The position numbers were made by a program, and so were the translations under genes. Under the pieces are notes generated by a model, which saw only the letters and a program-made list of their open reading frames with translations, was not told where the DNA came from and did not search any database. Positions 42,526 to 46,747 of a stretch of 46,747 nt of DNA are shown here, one piece after another. This stretch comes from an uncultured Lachnospiraceae bacterium (GTDB taxonomy: Bacteria > Bacillota > Clostridia > Lachnospirales > Lachnospiraceae). Where the stretch lies: contig CANQEC010000001.1 of assembly GCA_947594335.1 (NCBI GenBank), positions 1 through 46,747 on the forward strand, read 5' to 3'. Each line of letters starts with the position of its first letter. The first letter of the stretch is position 1.

Positions 42526-42556
42526 GAGCAGGAGGAAAAACGCCTCCTGCCCGATT
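42526..42556. terminator. Hairpin between nfo and prs, also a partial copy (E) of the dispersed repeat
   Basis: GCAGGAGG/CCTCCTGC with the same AAAAACG loop and CCGATT end as hairpin 2 of the dispersed repeat. On the minus strand the stem is followed by TCCTTTTTTTGG, so it should terminate prs. It may also mark the end of nfo. Confidence 0.75.
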
Positions 42557-42562
42557 GAAAAT

Positions 42563-43738
42563 TTATTTCTGTTTTTTCTTTTCAAGGAAATTATTGATGC
42601 GCGCGATCGGATTCAGCAGACTGCTGACAGAGCCGTCGTGATTCAGCGTATCGATGAGGAGCGCGATGTATTTGCTCAGATCGCAGCCTGTATAGTAGGG
42701 CTTCTGCAGAAGCTCCGGCGACTGGTAAACGAGGTTGGTCGTCAGCAGAGCGTAGAATTGTCCCTGCATGTAGGCCTTGTCAAATTTTTCCAGTCCGTTC
42801 GTAAACAGGCCGAAAGTCGAGCAGAGGAAAATGCGGTCGGCATTGCGCTTCTTGAGTTCCAGCGCCACCTCCAGCATGCTGTCGCCGGAAGAGATCATAT
42901 CATCAAGGATTACGACATCCTTGCCGGTGACGTCCGCTCCGAGAAATTCATGCGCCACGATGGGGTTCCGCCCGTTTACGACGCGGGTGTAATCGCGCCG
43001 CTTGTAGAACATGCCCATATCGACGCCGAGCACGTTGGCCATATAGATCGCGCGTCCTGCCGCGCCCTCGTCGGGGCTGATGATCATCAGCCGTTCCGGA
43101 GAGATCTCCAGATCCGGGGCCGCGCGGAACAGCCCTTTGATAAACTGATAGACGGGCTGGATCGTCTCAAAGCCGTGGAGCGGGATCGCGTTCTGGACTC
43201 TCGGGTCGTGCGCGTCGAAGGTGAGAATATTGTCAACGCCCATCTTTTCGAGCTCCTGAAGGGCGAGCGCGCAGTCGAGAGATTCCCGGCCGGTGCGCTT
43301 GTGCTGGCGGCTCTCGTACAGATACGGCATGATCACGTTGATCCGCCGCGCCTTTCCCCCGACGGCCGCGATGACACGCTTCAGATCCTGAAAGTGATCG
43401 TCGGGCGACATGCGGTTTGTATGTCCGAACAGAGAGTAAGTCAGGCTGTAATTGCAGACATCCACCAGAATGTAAAGATCAGCGCCGCGGACTGTGTTGT
43501 TGATCAGCCCTTTTGCCTCTCCTGAGCCGAACCGCGGCACTTTTGAGTCGATCAGATAAGTATCTCTGGAGTAGGTCTGAAGAAGGGGATTGTCTTTATG
43601 TTCATGTTCACGTTCTTTGCGCCACTGAACGATGTGGGCATCGATTTTCTGACCGAGCGTCTCGCAGCTTTTCAGCGCGATGATGCCCAGTTCCCCAACA
43701 GGAATTGTCTCAAGATTTCGTTCGAATGCAGACTGCAT
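42563..43738 (-). CDS. prs: Ribose-phosphate pyrophosphokinase
   Basis: A 391-residue PRPP synthetase (long form, seen in Clostridia), making PRPP from ribose 5-phosphate and ATP for nucleotide synthesis. Motifs: NRMSPDDHFQDLKRVIAAVGGKARRINVIMPYLYESRQHKR around the ATP-binding flexible loop, LTFDAHDPRVQNAIP, ISPDEGAAGRA, and the PRPP loop VVILDDMISSGDSM. GGGAGGATCC precedes the ATG. It has its own promoter and a terminator-like hairpin in the leader. Confidence 0.93.
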   Translation of the reverse strand: MQSAFERNLETIPVGELGIIALKSCETLGQKIDAHIVQWRKEREHEHKDNPLLQTYSRDTYLIDSKVPRFGSGEAKGLINNTVRGADLYILVDVCNYSLTYSLFGHTNRMSPDDHFQDLKRVIAAVGGKARRINVIMPYLYESRQHKRTGRESLDCALALQELEKMGVDNILTFDAHDPRVQNAIPLHGFETIQPVYQFIKGLFRAAPDLEISPERLMIISPDEGAAGRAIYMANVLGVDMGMFYKRRDYTRVVNGRNPIVAHEFLGADVTGKDVVILDDMISSGDSMLEVALELKKRNADRIFLCSTFGLFTNGLEKFDKAYMQGQFYALLTTNLVYQSPELLQKPYYTGCDLSKYIALLIDTLNHDGSVSSLLNPIARINNFLEKKKQK

Positions 43739-43752
43739 ACAGGATCCTCCCT

Positions 43753-43776
43753 AAAAAAGCGGCAGACAAAACTGCC
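43753..43776 (-). promoter_or_regulatory. Terminator-like hairpin in the prs leader, possible attenuator
   Basis: On the minus strand GGCAG-TTTTGT-CTGCC (43761-43776) is followed by GC and TTTTTT (43753-43758), directly before the prs SD. The stem is short (5 bp). Confidence 0.4.
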
Positions 43777-43843
43777 CGGAACCAAACATTTTCAGAATAA
43801 TCAAACTGCCTAATCTGTATTACTATAAAAAATCTATATTTCA

Positions 43844-43871
43844 ATTCTACCATAAATCAGTCGCCGGTCAA
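43844..43871 (-). promoter_or_regulatory. prs: Promoter of prs
   Basis: TTGACC (43866-43871), a 16-bp spacer and an extended -10 TGG-TAGAAT (-10 at 43844-43849), about 105 bp upstream of the start codon. Confidence 0.75.
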
Positions 43872-43906
43872 GTATCAGATTGTATTTATTTCAGAAATGA
43901 CCGATG

Positions 43907-45097
43907 TCAATAGCCGCGGTTTTTCAGCTTTTTCTGGATGCGGATGTCGTCCCCGATCAGCTTCAGCATGGTGTAGGAGCTTGATATCCGGGAAAATACC
44001 CGCTCAGAATAAGTGTCCGCAAAGGTTCCAAGCGCGAGGTTGGTCGAGATCAGCGTACTCTTTTGCCTCAGGATACGCTCGTTAAGAACGAGAAACAGCT
44101 GAGAGGATACAAAAGTATTGGTCATCTCGGTTCCAAGGTCGTCGATGATCAGAAAATCGCAGTCAAAAATGTGCTGTTCCAGCTCCTCTGACATCTGGTC
44201 GCTGTTCCGTCCAAAGGTCGCGTCCGCAAACAGCTCAAACAGGCGGAAAGCGGAAAAGTAGATCACGGAGTGGGTCGTATCGAGCAGTTCCCGCGCGATA
44301 CAGTGCGAGAGAAAGGTCTTTCCGAGTCCGGTGTCCCCGTACAGGAACAGGTTTTCGAAGGAGGTATCAAAGTTTTCCACAAATTTTCTGCACTCGTCAA
44401 GCACGCGTCTGGCTGTCTGCCGCGCGTTCAGCCCTGTGACCGGGTCAACGGAACCGGTCGGGTAGAAATCAAGCGAAAAGCCGGAAAACGTTTCCTTGTC
44501 CAGAAATTCCCGCAGGTTGGACTGTGTGTAGAGAAGGTCAATGACGGCCTGCCGGAAACAGTGGCACTTCCGGGTTCCGATATAACCGGTGTCCTGGCAG
44601 TCGGGGCAGGAAAAGTGCGGTTCCAGATAATCCTTCGGATAACCTGCCGCCGCGAGCAGAGCCGCTTTCTTTTCGGACAGGCTGCGGATATGGGCGCGGA
44701 GCGCCTTTGTTGAAGGCCTTCCGGTCTTTTTGTCGAGCCAGGCGGCGTCCGCTTTGGCCTGCGGTTCGTTTGAACCGGGATCGGCTGTGCCGTCCAGCGG
44801 TTTGTCCGGGGCGGGATCGGCCGCGCCGCCGGGAACGATTGGCCCGTCTGTGGCCGCAGCCGCTTTGGACGTATGTGCCTCATCTGCAGAGTGGTTCTGT
44901 TCCGGTCCTGCCGGGGAATCCAGGATGGCCCGCGCGCAGGCGGTGCTGGCAGAGGCGATCTCGCGGTCGATCTGATCGAATTCAGGAAAACGGCTGTAGA
45001 TTTCTTCACGCCGGCCGACAAGCTGCTGGCGGCTGGCAAGCCGGCGCTGCTCATAGCCGCGCATGATCATATTATACTGCGAATTGGTTATTCCCAT
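43907..45097 (-). CDS. dnaI: DnaI/DnaC-type helicase loader ATPase
   Basis: A 396-residue replication protein that loads the replicative helicase. An N-terminal helical region is followed by a disordered Ala/Pro/Asp-rich linker (61-128; repeats such as PAPDKPLDGTADPGSNEP). Then come a zinc-binding cluster (Cys164, Cys167, Cys178, Cys180: CPDC and CHC) and the AAA domain with Walker A GDTGLGKT (254-261), Walker B DFLIIDDLGTEM, and sensor/arginine-finger segments near the end (FSRISSSYTMLKLIGDDIR). It lies 17 bp downstream of dnaD, with GGGAGGATAAA as SD. The linker is longer than I would expect for this family. Confidence 0.9.
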   Translation of the reverse strand: MGITNSQYNMIMRGYEQRRLASRQQLVGRREEIYSRFPEFDQIDREIASASTACARAILDSPAGPEQNHSADEAHTSKAAAATDGPIVPGGAADPAPDKPLDGTADPGSNEPQAKADAAWLDKKTGRPSTKALRAHIRSLSEKKAALLAAAGYPKDYLEPHFSCPDCQDTGYIGTRKCHCFRQAVIDLLYTQSNLREFLDKETFSGFSLDFYPTGSVDPVTGLNARQTARRVLDECRKFVENFDTSFENLFLYGDTGLGKTFLSHCIARELLDTTHSVIYFSAFRLFELFADATFGRNSDQMSEELEQHIFDCDFLIIDDLGTEMTNTFVSSQLFLVLNERILRQKSTLISTNLALGTFADTYSERVFSRISSSYTMLKLIGDDIRIQKKLKNRGY

Positions 45098-45114
45098 TTT
45101 ATCCTCCCATTTCC

Positions 45115-46134
45115 TCAGGAATTCAGAAGCCGCCGTTCAAGCTGGCTGTAATCGTACTCCCGCTGATTGAAATTGTTGAAACGGTTGTTGTTTTCTGTCT
45201 TTGGCCGGGGCTGCTTCTGTTTGTCCTTCTGTTCCGCCAGATGTTTTTTGTCAAGCGCTACGATGTCGGCGGATGACCGGACTCCCTGTTTTTTCCAGAG
45301 CTCCAGGATTTTGTTCGCGTACTGGAAATTCGGCTGGTGCGTCTGCAGGATCGTGCGGCGGCAGGCTTCCAGGATGATGTCGAGCGAGTAGCCGAGCTCA
45401 TTGAGCCAGTAGGACATCGTTTTGATTTCCGGCGCGGCGGGATTCCTGCCCTTAATGCCGAAGGCGTTCATAATCGAAAAATAATTTTTGTTGTACAGAT
45501 TTGTCTCTTCTCTTGCCTGTGAGACCGTCGTGATCCCCGCCTCCGCCCAGGCGAGCGCCACCTTGCGCATATAATGGCGGCTGGAAGAACCTTTGGAGAT
45601 ACAGTATTCCAGCAGATACTCGATCAGGTCGGCGGAGAAGTGGAGCGAGTCGTAGTAGTACAGCAGATCCTCCTGCTCGGATGAGGAGAGAGGACGCTGA
45701 AGGTACTGTTCCGCGACAAAAAAGAGCTGCCGGATATCCGCGTTTTCCCTGAGCGCGTCCATCCGGTCCCGGTTCGGAACCTGGGGGCGGCCGGCGTCCC
45801 GCGGTCCTTCAGAGACGACAGATGCGGAAGCGGGCGCGGCTTCCAGAACCGCGGGATCTCCGAATGTGATATCCTGGATCGTGCCGTCAGGGGAGCAGTT
45901 CATCTGCAGAAGATTTACTTTTTCCCAGTAGGCCAGCGCGCGGCGCAGATCCTTCTCCGTGTATTCCAGCGCATCCGCGACGGAGGAGAGAGTAAGCTCC
46001 ATGTTTCCTCCCGCGCAGCGCAGCAGATAAAGGTAGACTTTGACGTATTCACCGTTTGCCTGCAGCATATAGTGATCAATAAAGGTGTTCTGAACCAGGG
46101 TAGCTCCGGACGGAGCAGTCGTATATAATCTCAT
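45115..46134 (-). CDS. dnaD: DnaD-domain primosome protein
   Basis: A 339-residue DnaD-like replication initiation protein. The N-terminal winged-helix part covers about 1-95 (FIDHYMLQANGEYVKVYLYLLRC, LSSVADALEYTEKDLRRALAYWEK). Two DnaB_2-type domains follow (about 120-205 and 215-310). The second ends in the YANKILELWKKQGV motif typical of DnaD proteins. The start was taken at 46134, just after GGGAGGCTGATC; an upstream in-frame ATG at 46155 lies before the SD. It is cotranscribed with dnaI. murC lies upstream on the same strand, beyond a DnaA-box region. Confidence 0.9.
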   Translation of the reverse strand: MRLYTTAPSGATLVQNTFIDHYMLQANGEYVKVYLYLLRCAGGNMELTLSSVADALEYTEKDLRRALAYWEKVNLLQMNCSPDGTIQDITFGDPAVLEAAPASASVVSEGPRDAGRPQVPNRDRMDALRENADIRQLFFVAEQYLQRPLSSSEQEDLLYYYDSLHFSADLIEYLLEYCISKGSSSRHYMRKVALAWAEAGITTVSQAREETNLYNKNYFSIMNAFGIKGRNPAAPEIKTMSYWLNELGYSLDIILEACRRTILQTHQPNFQYANKILELWKKQGVRSSADIVALDKKHLAEQKDKQKQPRPKTENNNRFNNFNQREYDYSQLERRLLNS

Positions 46135-46198
46135 GATCAGCCTCCCATAATTCAACGACAGAGTCTTTGTGGTCCTGTGGTTGGAACCTTCGGATATG

Positions 46199-46207
46199 AG
46201 TATAACA
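46199..46207 (-). promoter_or_regulatory. Extended -10 promoter of dnaD-dnaI
   Basis: On the minus strand TGT-TATACT gives an extended -10 (hexamer 46199-46204) with no good -35. A 10-bp direct repeat GGAACCTTCG flanks it at 46183-46192 and 46230-46239. Confidence 0.55.
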
Positions 46208-46252
46208 TATCACAGAGAAAAAGAGAACAGGAACCTTCGCGGCGGGGATTTT

Positions 46253-46480
46253 TGTGGATAATGTGGATAAGAAGTTGACAATAAAAAATCAAAGATGCGT
46301 AAAACAGCGGTAAAAGGGGAAGTATGTCGGAATATTATGTAAATCAGATTATCCACAAAGTAATCCACAGGATGTGGAAAGAAAAATGTGCATAAGTCTG
46401 TGGATAATGTGGATAACTTTAAACAAGTCAGCATTTCCGCAGTGTTTTTCGGTGGATTTAAAGGGATATGCGGTGGATAA
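46253..46480. promoter_or_regulatory. Cluster of DnaA boxes
   Basis: Five perfect DnaA boxes (TGTGGATAA or TTATCCACA) occur at 46253-46261, 46262-46270, 46349-46357, 46399-46407 and 46408-46416. One-mismatch boxes lie at 46361-46369, 46387-46395 and 46472-46480. Two pairs abut head to tail with 9-bp spacing. The region is AT-rich and contains no gene. It may be a DnaA-controlled regulatory region of dnaD-dnaI, a DnaA titration site, or part of an origin. Confidence 0.8.
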
Positions 46481-46542
46481 GCAGGTGGGAAATGTTGAGA
46501 AAAAAATTTTGTCTTGCGGGAGATAACTTCCTATACGAGAAA

Positions 46543-46577
46543 CCTCCGGGAGGATATTTGGAAATCCTGCCCGGAGG
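46543..46577. other. Strong hairpin downstream of murC
   Basis: CCTCCGGG...CCCGGAGG with inner AGGAT/ATCCT pairs. It may terminate murC on the minus strand, but the following T-rich stretch is weak (TTTCTCG). Confidence 0.5.
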
Positions 46578-46610
46578 CGTCTGAGATCATATTGTACAGT
46601 TTAGCGGAGC

Positions 46611-46685
46611 CGGATAAAACGCGCATGTCACTGTCGTTTCGGCAGATACGGCTAAAAGCGCATCTCACTGTCGCTTCAGCAGATC
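46611..46685. repeat. Tandem duplication at the 3' end of murC
   Basis: Two abutting imperfect copies (46611-46648 and 46649-46685, 37-38 bp each) share GCGCAT-TCACTGTCG-TTC-GCAGAT. The copy at 46649-46685 covers the last seven or so murC codons; the other lies beyond the stop. Confidence 0.8.
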
Positions 46686-46747
46686 CTCTCCGACCTTTAC
46701 GATATCGCCGGCGCCCATCGTGATGACAAGATCGCCGGGCGCGCAGT
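46665..46747 (-). CDS. murC: UDP-N-acetylmuramate-L-alanine ligase, C-terminal end (partial)
   Basis: The last 26 complete codons of a minus-strand gene that continues beyond the window. The visible residues, CAPGDLVITMGAGDIVKVGE followed by DLLKRQ, match the conserved C-terminal strand and GAGD turn of MurC, the ligase adding L-alanine to UDP-MurNAc in peptidoglycan synthesis. The stop TGA is at 46665-46667. The sequence seen is short but distinctive, and murC upstream of dnaD-dnaI fits Lachnospiraceae gene order. Confidence 0.8.
   Translation of the reverse strand, partial: CAPGDLVITMGAGDIVKVGEDLLKRQ

Noticed and set aside
46253..46480. Definite oriC
   Set aside because: Box density fits, but no dnaA or dnaN is visible, so calling it the chromosomal origin is not justified from this window.

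Overview
The window looks like chromosomal DNA of a spore-forming Firmicute, most likely a gut Lachnospiraceae-type Clostridium relative. Reasons: a complete spoIIAA-spoIIAB-sigF operon and spoVAA-spoVAB, a single-chain PurL, a two-subunit class I fumarase, a tryptophan T-box leader, a DnaD/DnaI primosome pair beside murC, strong purine-rich Shine-Dalgarno sites, and a GC content a little above 50 percent by eye. I see no prophage, integron, rRNA or CRISPR array. The assignment rests on gene content read by eye, not on a database search.

Layout. 1-2230: end of a DUF5711-like gene, a CvpA-family membrane protein and an exported metallo-beta-lactamase-fold protein. 2242-6961: a sigma-A promoter, a T-box leader with a UGG (Trp) specifier and terminator, then a TrpX/TrpY/TrpZ-type tryptophan ABC importer and a TPR lipoprotein. 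A long palindromic repeat lies between trpX and trpY, and the trpY/trpZ junction is tandemly duplicated. 7149-14737: a transport locus made of an unusual beta-propeller/solute-binding fusion, two sugar-type permeases with no local ATPase, a HlyD-type adaptor with low-complexity inserts, and a MacB/FtsX-like protein. Upstream of it are 11-bp-phased direct repeats that resemble an OmpR/PhoP-family operator. 14874-19555: a divergent exported protein, folC, a small conserved protein and a membrane-spanning zinc-ribbon/TPR protein.

19726-21397 is the forespore sigma-F operon. 21449-22970 holds a promoter, a highly structured leader and a cell-wall-binding polysaccharide deacetylase. 23025-24466 is fumarase alpha/beta. 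24475-31790 is purL followed by a membrane-anchored CapA-like protein with a long repetitive acidic cytoplasmic region. 31946-32584 is a REP-associated tyrosine transposase-like protein that has lost its HUH histidines. Next come a PAP2-family protein, a tRNA-Gln(CUG), an acyl-ACP thioesterase, a CvfB-like S1 protein, a small exported protein with spoVAA-spoVAB, a PF09818-type ATPase, a YhaO/YhaN-like nuclease-ATPase pair, and nfo (endonuclease IV). On the minus strand are prs, dnaI, dnaD and the 3' end of murC, with a cluster of DnaA boxes between dnaD and murC.

The most interesting signals are: (i) a dispersed two-hairpin repeat family, with compensatory changes, at four full and three partial intergenic sites; (ii) the apparently inactivated RAYT-like protein; (iii) the hybrid importer/adaptor/MacB-like locus; (iv) a candidate structured RNA before the deacetylase; (v) five perfect DnaA boxes, including two abutting pairs, upstream of dnaD-dnaI; (vi) three imperfect tandem duplications at gene junctions.
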